From Camellia lanceoleosa (taxonomy: Eukaryota; Streptophyta; Magnoliopsida; Ericales; Theaceae): a stretch of DNA of 64,000 nt. The notes under the pieces were generated by a model. It was given only the letters and a program-made list of their open reading frames with translations, searched no databases and was not told where the DNA came from. This document shows, one piece after another, positions 1 through 11,468 of this stretch (within the stretch, counting starts at the first letter, position 1; each line of letters opens with the position of its first letter). The DNA lies in the NCBI GenBank assembly GCA_025200525.1, contig CM045770.1, positions 85,770,084-85,834,083 of the forward strand. The letters are read 5' to 3'. A program made the translations under genes and the position numbers.

Positions 1-349
1 GATTCAAAGACATATTCAGTGATAAATTTATCACTAATTATTTGTTAAAAAATTACATTTTTTTTTTTGTTTTTATTATTGTTACAAATCAACACAAGAT
101 TCAAAAATATATTCAATGTTGAATTTCTCACTGACTGTTTGTTAAAATATTATAAAAAGAAAATCTTGTCGTCGTCATCATCACAAATCAACACAAAGAT
201 TCAAAGACATTTTCAGTGATAAATTTATCACTGATAGACACATTCACATAAATTTCTCACTGACTGTTTGTTAAAAAATTATAAAAAGAACGTCACAAAT
301 CAACACAAAGATTCGAAGACAAATTCATTAATAAATTTCTCACTGATTG
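1..349. repeat. ~100-bp tandem repeat, left part
   Basis: Units begin with GATTCAAAGACA-like sequence at 1, 98, 198 and 310 and end with CAAATCAACACAA. Each unit holds a TCAGTGATAAATTTATCACT stem-like core or a CTCACTGACTGTTTGTTAAA variant. Unit lengths are about 97, 100 and 112 bp. The fourth unit is cut at 349 by an LTR insertion and resumes at 6667. The array runs off the left edge, so its true length is unknown. No coding potential is visible. Confidence 0.8.
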
Positions 350-1580
350 TGTCACGACCTAAACCCTCCCCTGTAGGTTTAGCACCGTAACTGGCCAGTA
401 ATCCGTGGATTACCAAAGGCCTCTGAACAGATTAGCAAATAATAAGGGGCTGCGGAAGCAATAATACAAAATAGACAAGGTCCAATGAGCTGTGATAACG
501 TACATGGGACAGAACATTTCAAAACTTATTTGTATATACTTAAACATACCAGTCTAGATACACAATATTTACAAAGTATTTACAGAATGTACTTCCCAAG
601 ACCTGACTTTACAGAGCATACACAAAGACTAGCATGAATACAAAAACAGCCATGGCATTAGGCTTCGTTCGGAACCTCCTCGGGAGGCATAACAGTTGGC
701 TGACAAAAGCGAAACGAAGGCCGTCAACTCGTCAACAGTGGTCTTAAACTCACCTACATACATAATATAAGCGTGAGCAAAAGCCCGGTGAATAATAATA
801 GAGTAAAGGGTTTCAATGAATGAGTTCGTACAGATTCAGAAATCATAATTCAGATTTGTATCAAATTCATCATTTGTCCAGATCATATACAGACAGAAAT
901 CATAAGTCATGATTAAGTTTACGTGATACATCCCTTAGCATTAACAGAACAGAACAAAACAAAACAAAACATATATACACGTGAGGTTACGAATAACCAG
1001 TTCCATAAAGGAATCTCTGGATCCGATGTGAGCAGAGGCGAGCCCCGGGAGGCCTCAATGCAGGTAATAGAGTGCAGACAGAAATAAGTTCCATAAAGGA
1101 ACCTCCGATAACGTAAATGCAATGATATCACATGATGCTAAGGATGTCACGAATACATATAAAAAATTAAACAATCATTCATTGTACAGAACATATCATT
1201 TCGGAAAACAGATCTTGTTTTATCACACAGAAAATAGATATAGTTTGAACATAAATTTACTAAGTTATTACTCACAGTGGGCCTTGAAACAGACAGACGG
1301 AGCAGATTGATCACACGATACGCGACTGTAGACATCCCATTTTTTACCGTCCTCAAGATTTGGACGTCATCGTTTGAACACTCGATAATCATCCCTGTTC
1401 GTGTTCGCCTTGAGTTCTCGGAGGTTTCGGCTGCGTGCCTTGCCTCAAGACCTCTCGACTTGTGTTTTTGCTTCTGAGGGCAGGGAATGGCTTGATTGGA
1501 CATCCCCACACCTCACCGGCCATGGCTTGAGGCCACCGGCCCTGTTTTCTTGCCACCGGCCATTGGTGATGGTCGTTTGG

Positions 1581-1680
1581 CACCTTTGGTGGCCGGTTAG
1601 CACCTTTTGTGGCCGGTCAGCACCTTTGGTGGCCGGTTGGCATCTTTTGTGGTCGGTCGGCCATCTTTGTTGGCCGATTG
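1581..1680 (+). repeat. 20-bp minisatellite, 5 copies
   Basis: Five consecutive 20-bp units of the type CACCTTTGGTGGCCGGTTAG, with substitutions but an exact 20-bp period. It lies in the inferred U3 of the nested LTR, upstream of its TATA box. The same GGCCGGTGG theme recurs around 3710-3815. Confidence 0.85.
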
Positions 1681-1736
1681 ACTCTTTTTCTGGCCGAGAC
1701 CTTTTTTTTGGGGAGGCTCGACCCTCTTGAACCCCT

Positions 1737-2000
1737 GTTTTAGCTTCTTGAGAAAGCTTGAACCTTTTGAACCTTTGTCTAACTTTTCCAAGAAGCTTGA
1801 ACCCTTTGCTCTAGCTTCTCCAAGAAGCTTGGCCTTTTTAGCTTCTTAGAGAAGCTTGAACCCTTCTAAGCTTCCAAGAGAAGCTTGCACCCTTTGCCTA
1901 GCTTCTCCAAGAAACTTGGCCCTTTTACCTTAGCTTCCCTTGGAAGCTTGCCCCCTTTGACCCTTTTTGTTTAGCTTCTCTTAGAAGTTTGGCCCCTTGC
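1737..2000 (+). repeat. AAGCTT-containing degenerate tandem repeats in LTR U3
   Basis: About seven imperfect units of roughly 35-40 bp, each built on TAGCTTCTCCAAGAAGCTTG followed by AACCCTTTG or GGCCCTTT. Each unit can form a short hairpin (AGCTTCT...AGAAGCT). The block sits directly upstream of the TATA box at 2021, so it occupies the enhancer position of the LTR. Confidence 0.7.
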
Positions 2001-2020
2001 TCCAAGCTCCCTTCTTCCTC

Positions 2021-2028
2021 TATAAAAG
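2021..2028 (+). promoter_or_regulatory. TATA box of the nested LTR
   Basis: TATAAAAG sits in CCTCTATAAAAGAAGAGC, a strong plant TATA context, about 690 bp from the start of the LTR. It marks the probable U3/R transition. Transcription would start near 2050. Sequence evidence only. Confidence 0.6.
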
Positions 2029-5000
2029 AAGAGCTTCTCTTCTATTGCAAGGATTCCAAGAATTGGTCTAAAAACTCCATACATATATCTCTCCATATCT
2101 CCTCCATTTTAACTCCAAATTGCTTGGTTCTTGGCCCCTTTGCACACCACCTCTCAACCACACCTCTCCCTCATCCATCTAAGTTTCTTGGAGGACATTT
2201 TTAGAGGCTAAGGGACTAGTTTTTAGGACCAAAGGCTGCTGTCCTTTTTTGGCTACAAAGGTAACTCATTTTCCCTCTTTATTCCCCGTTTTTGCACAGT
2301 CTTTTAGCCTTACTTAGAAGCATTTTTGAGCTTTTTCATAAACTGAAAAAAGTCTTATTTTGAGCTCCTTTTTAAGTTTGTTTAAGAACACTTTTGTGTT
2401 TGGGGTCGTTTACCCCCTCTTAGGCCTTGTTTGGCCCCACTTTGTGCTATTTTTGGTGACCTTCGGGACCACCTTGTTTGGGCCTCCTCACCACTGAAAT
2501 ATTAAGGAATTTTAGTGGTGAGGATGGTGGTTTAAGATCCTAAGAAGGAGAGGGTCATCCCCTCTCCTTGTTGTCTTCAAAAAGTGCCATTTAAGCCTCA
2601 TGTGTGAGCATCATTTTTAAGTGCATGTTGGCCATGTATTAGCTAGTATTTGTGCTTATTTTTCCATGTTATAGCACTGTTTTAAGTTGGTTTAGACACA
2701 CCATGCTTGCTTTGCATACTTGTCTTGTAATGCCATGAAATTGCCTTAACATGTATCTAGCATTTAGACCACTATGCTTGCTTGTTTTGGCTTAGTTTTG
2801 TGAAGCTTTTATGCTTGTTTTGACATGCTTGAAGTCTATTTTTGGTCATTTGGGTCATCCATGCTTTGCTTTGTATAGCTACCATGTAATCCCCCTTGTA
2901 TGCCTTAAGCATTGACCCCTCTAGCATGCCATCCTTGCATCATTTCAGTGGTTTGGAACCACTTGCCATGTCATTTCAGTCCTTGTGGTGTGCTTGTATG
3001 CTTGCATTTGATGCCCCTTTAATGCTTTATAAGGTTGTTGTCTTATGCTCCATACCTGGACCCTCGTGTATGCTTCCATACTTAGACCTTTTAGATGCCA
3101 TCTAAGTGGTTTTTGGGGCTTACTTTTGCATGATTTAGGGCTGTTTTGACTCACTTTGGTCATTTTCTTCATGTGTCATTTGATCCTAGTTTAAGTCCTT
3201 GGGCTTGGTTACATGTCTTACTTGCATTGGTAAGTTGATTTGGCATCATCTTCTACATGTTTTCAAAGCTTGATATGCATGTCATTAGTCCATGATTATC
3301 TCCTTTTAAGTGTGCTTAAAAGTTGTCTCTTCATGCTTAAGTGTTGTGTACCTAGTGTACATTGCATGTTTGCATTGCTTGCCCTCATGTTCATAATGCA
3401 TCCTTAGTTTGCATTCCTAGGTTGCATTGCATCTCGCATGCATGCCTTGTCTCTTGACCAAGTGATAGAGATTGGGATTTATATGTTTGTTTGGTGTGCA
3501 TTACATTTGATATCAAATTGCACAACTTGACATCTTGGGCCATCACGCATTGAAATGCGCGATTGGTGGTCCGAGGGTCGAGTCCCAAACTCCTTTGAGT
3601 CATAAACATGATAAGGAGTGGGTCGGTGCATACATTTGCTTGAAACGCACTGCCATGCATGTCTTGCCCTCTGTTGCTGTCAAAACAGGATTCTGCAGGA
3701 AGATTTGGCCGGCCGGCCATCTCTAGTGCCGATCGGCCATCCATAAGTGGCCGATATCTTAATCAGCGGCCGGTGATCATTCCCCTTGGCCGGTGGCTAT
3801 TCCTCTCAGCCGGTGGTGTCCCCCAGTGTCCAGAGAGTGCACCTTGGGACTTGTGCAATTTTCAAAGGAGCAGAGCAGGGTAAACAGAGGCAACTTGTGC
3901 ATGGCGACGGATTTCCGAGCAAACCTGAACACGCATGCATTGGACCCTCTCCCTGAGGACTTTTACTGTTTTCCTTAGCTTAATTGATTTGTTAATTAAT
4001 CAGGTGGTCTATAATTATTTAATTAGCTTGTAGGTTAATTAATTTGTATTATTCTTTTGATCCCTCCGAGCGAGGGCAAATTTGTAATAAGTGTGGGTGA
4101 GTGTGTGTATGTCTTCCAACCCCCACTTCTTTCTCCCTTTTACTTACCTGCTTTCAATGGTTAGTACTAGGGCATATTTATTTTAGCATACCTTATGCTA
4201 TGCATGCGTGCATCTATACATTTGTCTTGCATGCACCGGGCTCGGCACATGATGCAAACTGCACTTGTATTTCAATTCCAAGTTGAGTACTTGTTAGTTG
4301 CAGCATTTCACATGCCATCTTTAAGATAGCTGAGCCTATTCTAATTGCATCATGTATGTGTTATATTAGCCATCTTAACATGAACTAGGATCATGCATAT
4401 GATTACTAACTAGTTTCTGTTTTGGCTTGGAGTACTAGGTAAGCTTTTTTTTTGCTTTAGTATACCGCACGCGTGTGAGTGTTGCCATGATAGCATGATT
4501 ACCATGAGGCTAGCTGCTTATGTGATATAACTGCTTGAATGCCTGTGGGTGAAGGTTGGATTGTTTGAGTTGGAACAACTCATTGAAATCCGTATTTTAG
4601 CCTACTTGCGAGTAGCAAATTCCAAAGCGTTTTCCAAACAAACGGATATGCAATGCTTCGTTCCAAATTAGGCGATCTAGTCTATACTTTTGTGTTGTGC
4701 GCATCACATAGTAATTCTAACTAATTAACTAGAATAAGAACACATAACGTTTTCAAAATCGGATATCATGGTTAGTAGAAGCCGATCTTCGGATCGGGCG
4801 AGCAGGGGTGCTCATAGTTGACCTTTCCTAATTGTACCCAAGTTCCCGAGCCGAGGCAACTTTGGTGATGACGGACACGTGGCCTTTGACACCGAGTCAG
4901 GGTTTCCTAAATTCGCCCATTAAAATAATATTTAGGTGGCGACTCTGTATCTGGCAAAGCAGTTCATATTTGGCACTTCTTTCAAAAATCTATTTTCTCA

Positions 5001-5337
5001 AAACAATTTGTCGAATTTGGACTCTTTGGTTCAGATTTAGAACCATGACAAATTTGAGTCCGAGCTGTAGTAGACCCACAAACGAACGGAACGGGGAGTC
5101 ATCCTCCTGGGGCGTTCGGGGACGTCTACAGCGACACATGACCTACATAACACATAACAGACACACACTTGAAACACGCATTCTAATTGCACAAAACTTA
5201 CGTCGTTGGTTCTTAGTATGTTTCTAACCTCAAATCCTCACTATAGAGTCTTAAACATGGCTTAGGAATGCCTAGGATAGAATGAGGATGAAAAGACGCC
5301 TTGGAAAACATTTTTCAAAACTTGCTGAAAACAGGGG

Positions 5338-5650
5338 TCTCGCTCGAGCGAGGCCTTCTTTGCTCGAGCGAGCTTGTCAAAACAGAGGGGTCGCTCGAGC
5401 GTGGACTCCTTCGCTCGAGCGGTCTGTAAAAATGCAAAAGTACTAGTTGTTGAAATTTTACGCTCGATGCTCGCTCGAGCGTGAGACATAGCTCTTCGCT
5501 CGAGCGTAGGTCTCGTCGCTCGAGCGTGCGTCTGCGTGCACCAAAAACCCAAGAGCTTGCAATTTATGCTCGAGCCACCATTCCTCTGCTCGAGTGAAGC
5601 TCTGAACAAACGATGGTCGCTCGAGTGTGGAATCCTTTGCTCGAGCGAAG
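5338..5650. repeat. Cluster of GCTCGAGCG palindromes
   Basis: About eleven CTCGAG palindromes, mostly within CGCTCGAGCG, spaced about 15-40 bp apart in the right part of the first solo LTR. The related solo LTR has a decayed version at about 54465-54712 (GCCGAGCG and CCGCTCGAGCGG). Minus-strand translation gives a Leu-Glu-Arg-rich repetitive peptide, which I regard as a by-product of the repeat. Confidence 0.8.
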
Positions 5651-6666
5651 AAGCCAAATTCTGGAATTTCCAGATTTGCCTCCCAAGTTCAAACCAAGCA
5701 TTCAACACCTCAAATCTCAACCCTTTGGGCCCATTTTGTAGAACACACTTGTAAACTCATAGTATAAGATGTTTCAAAGATCAATTTGTAAAATCAAAGC
5801 CCAAATGTGAGGCAATTGAACCATAAATCCAAAGAAGCTTTAAGAATAATGCAAGAACTTAACATGCAAGTGTTCATTGGTAATCTAATGCTCTAAAACA
5901 AAACCAAATGCAAGATTTGAGCTCAAAACATGGTAGACTCATGGACTATAACCCAAATATGGACATGCATGTGGGGAATTCATGAAAACATCTTCAAAAC
6001 TCAATAATGTGCACATGCATGCATGAATTACTACTCAATTGAACATTTAAACCAATTCTTGACTTTAATCTTCAATTTTACCATGGACCATGCAAGGTAT
6101 AACTTAAATGTACAATCAAGAAGATGATTTTCCTACCTTGGGTCTTCAATTCTAAGTATGGAGGCTCAATTATGCAATTCTTCTACAATTCCTCCAATTT
6201 CCAAGCAATATCTCTAGATGAATTCAATCTCCTCCCTCACTCCCTCTCTCTTACGGTTTTGGTAAGGAAAAGGCTGAAAATGGTGTATGAATCAATTCTA
6301 AACAATGTAGGAGAAAGTGGCCCACTCAAGGGCAATGATGTAATTAATTTGCATACATTTAATCGATGTTTAATCTAGCATTATTTAATCTAATTTAATC
6401 ATACCAACCAAATTTTAATTAAACCTACCATAAAATCACATATATTCTTACTAGTATAAAACACTACTCAATTTCTGAATCAGTCGCCGATAAGGCTTTC
6501 AATTCGCAGTTTAAAGTCAAAGGCATGAATAGGTCATTCTATTGCAAACAGATAGAAACAAAAAAATAATGCAATACATATGTAAATTAATTCCGGATTC
6601 CTTCTAAATTACTGTTAGGCATAAATAATCATAGTTTAGCATTAATTGGAGGTCGGGGTTATTACA

Positions 6667-6775
6667 GATTGTTTGTCAAAAAATTACAAAAAGAAAATCT
6701 CATCATTATCGTAACAAATCAACACAAGATTCAAAGACATATATCAGTGATAAATTTATCATTGATATTTAAACC
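6667..6775. repeat. ~100-bp tandem repeat, right part
   Basis: Begins with the GATTG duplication and continues the unit broken at 349. A further unit starts at 6728 (GATTCAAAGACATATATCAG) and degrades near 6775. Downstream to about 7180 is unique-looking sequence with a short purine-rich stretch (6805-6840) and nothing recognisable. Confidence 0.75.
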
Positions 6776-7182
6776 TTTGTTTGTAACAGATTTGGTTCGA
6801 GAGAAATAAAGAGAGAGGGATGGAAGGAGAGAGAGAGGCGAGATTTGGAGAATCAATGTTTCTTGTAGTCATTTGAAGTTGATTTCACAATAGAAACAAC
6901 TAGATTGATGTAGATCTAGGACAAAGTAAATTTCTTCGGATGTTGTTCCAAATCGCCAGAGATCTCTTTGTTTATAGGAAATCTACTGAAAAGTCGCCTA
7001 AGAAATCGCATTCCAAATCACGTGGTTTTTTCACACGTTTGTAAAAGAGAGATTGTGGAATTGTGTTTATGCATGTGGTGGTCAAGAATAGGGGTAAACT
7101 AGGAATACAAAAAAGTAAATATTAGGCCAGGAGTTTGTGGGTATTAACTCTAGTCCAAGGGACCGGCTGGTAACTCCCTCAT

Positions 7183-7850
7183 AATTTAAATAGTTCAAAT
7201 GTGTAGAATTTATTAAATATATTATTTTTGTAAAAAATTAAATTGATTGGATATTATTTGATCAAATCACATTCAGTGTGTTTGGTTTGATTTTTCTAGA
7301 TTAAATTTTTTAAAAATTGACTTTTTTAGTTTTCGTGTTTTTTTGTTTTTAGTGAATATTTTTTAAATGTTAAACATTTTTTTACTTTTTTAGATGCACC
7401 TTACTTAGATGTATCTAAAAAGTAAAAAATTTGTGAAAAAATATTTTAAAAAATTAATAAATACATAAAAATATAAAAAATGTACTAAATTCTTGTATTT
7501 TTTTTTTATTTTTGGTATTTAGTAAATTTTTAAAAGATTTTTAAAATTTTTTTTTTTTACTTTTTAGGTGTATTTATGTTAGGTGTGTCTAAAAAGTAAA
7601 AAAATTACTTAAAATATTAAAAAAATTCAGTAAAAACAAAAAAATACGAAAAATAAGAAAGTAAAATTTTTTGAAAAGTGGAAACAAGCAAGTTGATTTG
7701 TATCAACAGTTTATTTTAAAAATCATATTTGTTGTTGACACAAATGATATCTAATAAAATGATTATCGGTATTCGATTAACGTAATTTTTTATAAGAATG
7801 ATATACCTGATGAGTTGTACACATTAAACAATTTAAATTATTCAAATAAG
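7183..7850. mobile_element. Long-TIR MITE remnant, related to 13875-14220, with nested insertion
   Basis: The left arm (about 7183-7262, AGTTCAAATGTGTAGAATTT and TTTTTGTAAAAAATTAAATT) and the right arm (about 7752-7850, GATTAACGTAATTTTTTATA and GTTGTACACATTAAAC) match in inverted orientation and resemble the two arms of the MITE at 13875-14220. The arms are separated by an AT-rich foldback repeat. No clear duplication was found. Confidence 0.5.
7262..7690. repeat. AT-rich foldback dispersed repeat (TTAGGTGTGTCTAAAAAG family)
   Basis: A quasi-palindromic AT-rich block whose hallmark is TTAGGTGTGTCTAAAAAGT, with ACACCTAA-type sequence on the other arm, long poly-A/T runs, and GTTTGGTTTGA / GAAACAAGCAAG-like ends. 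Relatives lie at about 8395-8560, 13195-13615, 23590-23920 and 55895-56165. It is non-coding and fits an old MITE family. Confidence 0.55.
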
Positions 7851-7860
7851 CATAAGATGT

Positions 7861-8110
7861 GCCTGTTTGGCAGAGCTTAATTACAGCTTATTTCAGCTTT
7901 CAACTTAATTTAAGCTATTTTGATGTGTTTGGTTTAGCTTATAGCTTATAGCTTATAGCTTTTTGGAAGTCAGAAATCAACTTATTTTTTGAGTGGGGCA
8001 GGAGATGCTTTAAGAATAAGCTGAAAATCAGCTTAAGCTGAAAGTTATAAGGTATAAGCTGTTTAGGCATAAGCTATAAGCACTTTCCCACAGCTCTACC
8101 AAAAAGGGCC
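7861..8110. mobile_element. hAT-like MITE (GCCTGTTTGGCAGAGCT ends)
   Basis: The left end GCCTGTTTGGCAGAGCT and the reverse complement of the right end, GGCCCTTTTTGGTAGAGCT, form an imperfect terminal inverted repeat. This end type is widespread in plant hAT-like MITEs. The interior is rich in AGCTTATAGC steps, giving strong self-complementarity. I could not find a clean 8-bp duplication, so the superfamily rests on the ends alone. No ORF. Confidence 0.6.
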
Positions 8111-8757
8111 GATAAAGCTCACCATGGATTAACTACCCTCCAATCTGATTATAGATCCGAGAGGAGTGATACTCAATTTAATAGACAAAACCTAGATTAA
8201 GGTTTTTTTTTGATCTGCCTAGATTTTTAAAATGTGTAAATTTTATTATTAATTTGTTTTTTGTTTTTTTTCTAAACCACCACTATACAGTTATTTTCCC
8301 TACCTTATATAAGATTGTGCAATAGATTGATGTTAGAAATATCCACAAGATTGGTTTTCCAATAATTTAATATTTTAGTTAAAAAGTAAGAAAGTTATTA
8401 AAAAAAATTTAAAAATTATATAAAAAATTTTAAAAAATTTTAGGTTTTTTTATTTTACTTTTTAGATTTTTTTTAGTTAAATGTCATTTTCAAATATTTT
8501 AGTTTTTCACCTCATATTTTAGTAAAAAAACTAAAAAATCACAAACAAACAAACAAAAAAATCACTTCCCAAATAAATTCTATAGAGAGAAGTTTGATAA
8601 TATCTATTTCTCCTCACAAAATTTCAAAAATTATCACATGGATAAAAAATACCATATAACCACGTGTTCATTTAATAAAATTATATTATTTCTCCACCAT
8701 TCGCTTATTTCTAGGGTCTATAGTTTTTAAAGGGACAATATAATTTAAGTGGATATT
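8111..8757. other. AT-rich intergenic DNA
   Basis: No gene is visible. Around 8395-8560 there is a fragment of the AT-rich foldback family. The rest is unassigned. Confidence 0.5.
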
Positions 8758-8766
8758 TGATAAAAT

Positions 8767-8919
8767 GAAAAATATTTTGTGACACTAAATTGGGGGCATT
8801 AATGTCCCTAATTTTCATTCTGGGTAACTGTTTTGTTTTTTTTTTTTTTTTTTTTTTTTGCCTTATATAGAAATTAGGGGCTTTAGTGCTCCCCAATTTA
8901 GTGTCACAAATCAAAACCT
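8767..8919. mobile_element. 153-bp MULE-type MITE
   Basis: Flanked by the 9-bp duplication TGATAAAAT (8758-8766 and 8920-8928). The arms TTTGTGACACTAAATTGGGG and its reverse complement enclose a poly-T tract at about 8836-8859. A 9-bp duplication points to the Mutator superfamily. No coding capacity. Confidence 0.75.
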
Positions 8920-8928
8920 TGATAAAAT

Positions 8929-11081
8929 TTTCATATTAACGATAAATTTAACAAAATTAAAAAATAAAATTATAACGGTTTTCATGATTTAGTAATTTAT
9001 TTTTAAAGAATTCACTAACACATAAACTTTTTCAATTTTAAACACCTTTCTATTGATTAGACAAAGTGTCAAATTTTTATAAAACAAGATGATTACTTAC
9101 TTCTGACACTTTTACACATTACCCTGACGCTAAAGTCAGCACATTAATGTTTTGTATACATTTTTTAAATTCAAGGATATTACGTGTTTTTCAACTCAAC
9201 CATAGATGATAGATAATTTATTATTATAATTTACAAATTTTTTGAAAAAAAATGACGACTCACGGTCTTACCGTTATATTATACTGATTTTATTATATTT
9301 TAAATGTGACTCAAAATGGCTATTATTAATACATGTTTGAAAACAATGAAGAAATTTGTGTTTAGGTTCACATAAAATTCTCGTTGTTTGAGCCGTACGT
9401 TTCTCATGTACATAAAAACTGTTTCTATTTCCATAGAAAAATAGTGGAAAATGATCAAATATATTGTGGTGGCTATACTAAGATAGACCTATGTTTTTTT
9501 TGTTTTGTTTTGATTTTTTTTTTCATCAATAAAATTAGATACTTAGGATTCTTGTTCAGAAATTTTAATAGGTGGTCTAAATTTAACTCTTATATGATAA
9601 GACCTGTACTCAGAATCAATTAGGACTACGCACTGATTTTTTTTTAAGTCGAGATTTTTCAAGTTATGAACAACTGAGGTCAATCGAGTTCTGGAGAGGA
9701 CAAAGCTATCATCTTGGAAGAGTTTCATATCATTCATCATTCATAAATTGTGTTCCTAGAAATTTTGCAGTGGTCTTGAAAATATTTGAGTTGAATCTAA
9801 ATCTTGACTTTGTTGGTTATTCTAGTTAAGATTAAAAAAGTGTAAAAGGCAAAATAAATTAAATAAATTAATAGAATAAAATGTCATATTTAAATTATAA
9901 TTATTTTATTTTTTTCTCACACAAATTTAAAAAATTTACCAAATAAATTTTTTAGTTTCGAATTAAAAAAGTTTCAATTCTATAAAACCAACTAGAAAAG
10001 TGTTTTTCCAAACGGCAGCCTTGTTAGTGAGAGTCATTGTTAGTGTAATCGATGTGATTAGTGGAGATATCGTGAGACTACCAAATCAATTTGGAGTTTC
10101 AAAATCACTAAATAATTTTTCTTATAATACACCTGAAATGGTCAATATTTACCTTTGGTATTGCTTCATCTCTGGACCTCTAGTTGAGGGACTTGGGAAT
10201 GCTCCCGTGCGCCTTCATGTGGGCTGATTATGAATTTATTTCGATAATTTAAATTATTTATATTATAAAATTAGTGAAATAAATTATTTATAAAAAATAA
10301 ATTAATTAATTGAACATTTGTAATCACGTAATAAGATTACATTTGATTTTTAAAAAATAACAAGAAACATGATTTTGATAATAATAATAATAAAAAAATG
10401 CTCAATTAGTATATATTAATGTGTGTTTAGGATGATTTTGATAATAGATTATTTATTTATTTTTAAAACAATGAAGAACATGATCATGTAGTTATGAATG
10501 TTCGATTAACTATAGCATTTTTATAAATACTGTATTCAATAAATCTTACAATATAAATGGTACGAACCACTGAATAGGTTTGAAGTCGGCCAACTCGAGG
10601 AGTTATAACAGGCTATTTTATCCCGTTAATTAAGAAGGCACTATAATGGCCAACTGATTTAGCCCAATTGAATTGGGACGGTAATTTGCAAACCATTCAA
10701 TCTCAAACCTTAGCCAACATTCTAGTTCAAAAAAAAAAAAAAAAAACTTAGCCAACATTGGCACCTTCAGAAGAGTGGGAAAGGAACTAGTTATAAACTT
10801 TGACATTTAATCCAAGAGGCCAAGTCTTTTTTAAGCATCTAAGGTCAAAAAAAATACCAACTAAGAACATCTTGTGGACTTTGGATTTCACTTTTTCTTA
10901 TAAGGGCCAACAGAAAAAACCCAAAATTTCAAACTTGATAAAATAATCTCTTTAATTCTCCAATTTTTGTCTCTAATTTAATTAATTAAATTACTTCTGT
11001 TGGCTTTGAAGACCAAATCTATGAAGGTGCTTGTGAATGCTGAATCTACAAATAATAGGTCATGTTTAAGAAGTTGATTAT
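8929..11081. other. AT-rich intergenic DNA, nothing recognised
   Basis: About 2.1 kb with only short ORFs lacking known motifs. Two near-identical CTTAGCCAACATT segments flank a poly-A tract at about 10711-10760, a small local duplication. Confidence 0.5.
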
Positions 11082-11090
11082 TTGACTTTT

Positions 11091-11459
11091 GGGTAAATTA
11101 CATTGACACCCCTGAGGTTTGGTCTAATTACTACCAACTCCCTAACGTTTTGGAAATTATATTTTCACCCATGTGGTTAATAGTTTCATTTCACAAATCC
11201 TCCTAGTTATATAAAAGGTAATAATTCCTAGTAGAAAAATAGAAGAAATTATATTAAAAAAATAAATAAATAAAGGAAAGGAGCAAAAAAAAAAAAAGAA
11301 AGTAAAGCAAAGTAAAGCAAAAAAAGAGAGAGCGCATGAGTTTAATATCTTTACTTTGTCTAAATAATTACAATGACATGGGGGTTAATGTAATTTTCCA
11401 AACGTCAAGGGTGATGTGTATTAAACTCAAACCTCAAGGGGTGTAAGTATAATTTACCC
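11091..11459. mobile_element. 369-bp MULE-type MITE (GGGTAAATTACA ends)
   Basis: The terminal inverted repeats GGGTAAATTACATTGACACC and, reverse complemented, GGGTAAATTATACTTACACC extend about 30 bp. The 9-bp duplication TTGACTTTT is perfect (11082-11090 and 11460-11468), diagnostic of Mutator-type transposition. The interior is non-coding and A-rich. Relatives start at 15271, 15425 and 53288. Confidence 0.88.
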
Positions 11460-11468
11460 TTGACTTTT

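Larger units (their letters stand above)
1327..5130 (+). mobile_element. Nested 3.8-kb solo LTR (TGTAGAC...GTCTACA)
   Basis: The boundaries are TGTAGACATCCC and GGGGACGTCTACA, giving a perfect 7-bp terminal inverted repeat. The duplication GCGAC lies at 1322-1326 and 5131-5135. A TATA box at 2021 suggests plus orientation, with U3 about 0.7 kb long. There is no gag-pol. About 3.8 kb is long for a plant LTR and recalls Ogre/Tat-type gypsy LTRs, but the family is not assigned. Near its end (about 4936) is GGTGGCGACTC, a motif common near plant gypsy LTR ends. ORFs inside are short and unrecognised. Confidence 0.75.
350..6666 (-). mobile_element. Solo LTR-like element (TGTCACGACC family) with a nested LTR
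   Basis: The element starts TGTCACGACC and ends GGTTATTACA, with the 5-bp direct duplication GATTG on both sides (345-349 and 6667-6671). Removing it restores a continuous unit of the flanking tandem repeat. Without its nested insertion (1327-5130 plus one duplication) it is about 2.5 kb, close to the 2.4-kb relative at 53393-55795, with which it shares both ends and several internal blocks. No gag-pol and no second LTR are present, so it is best read as a solo LTR left by LTR-LTR recombination. The minus orientation is inferred because the reverse complement starts TGTAAT and ends GGTCGTGACA, like many plant gypsy LTRs. Orientation is uncertain. Confidence 0.8.

Noticed and set aside
5262..5720. 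152-residue minus-strand ORF with Leu-Glu-Arg repeats
   Set aside because: It translates the CTCGAG palindrome cluster inside a solo LTR. The relative at 53393-55795 does not keep the frame.
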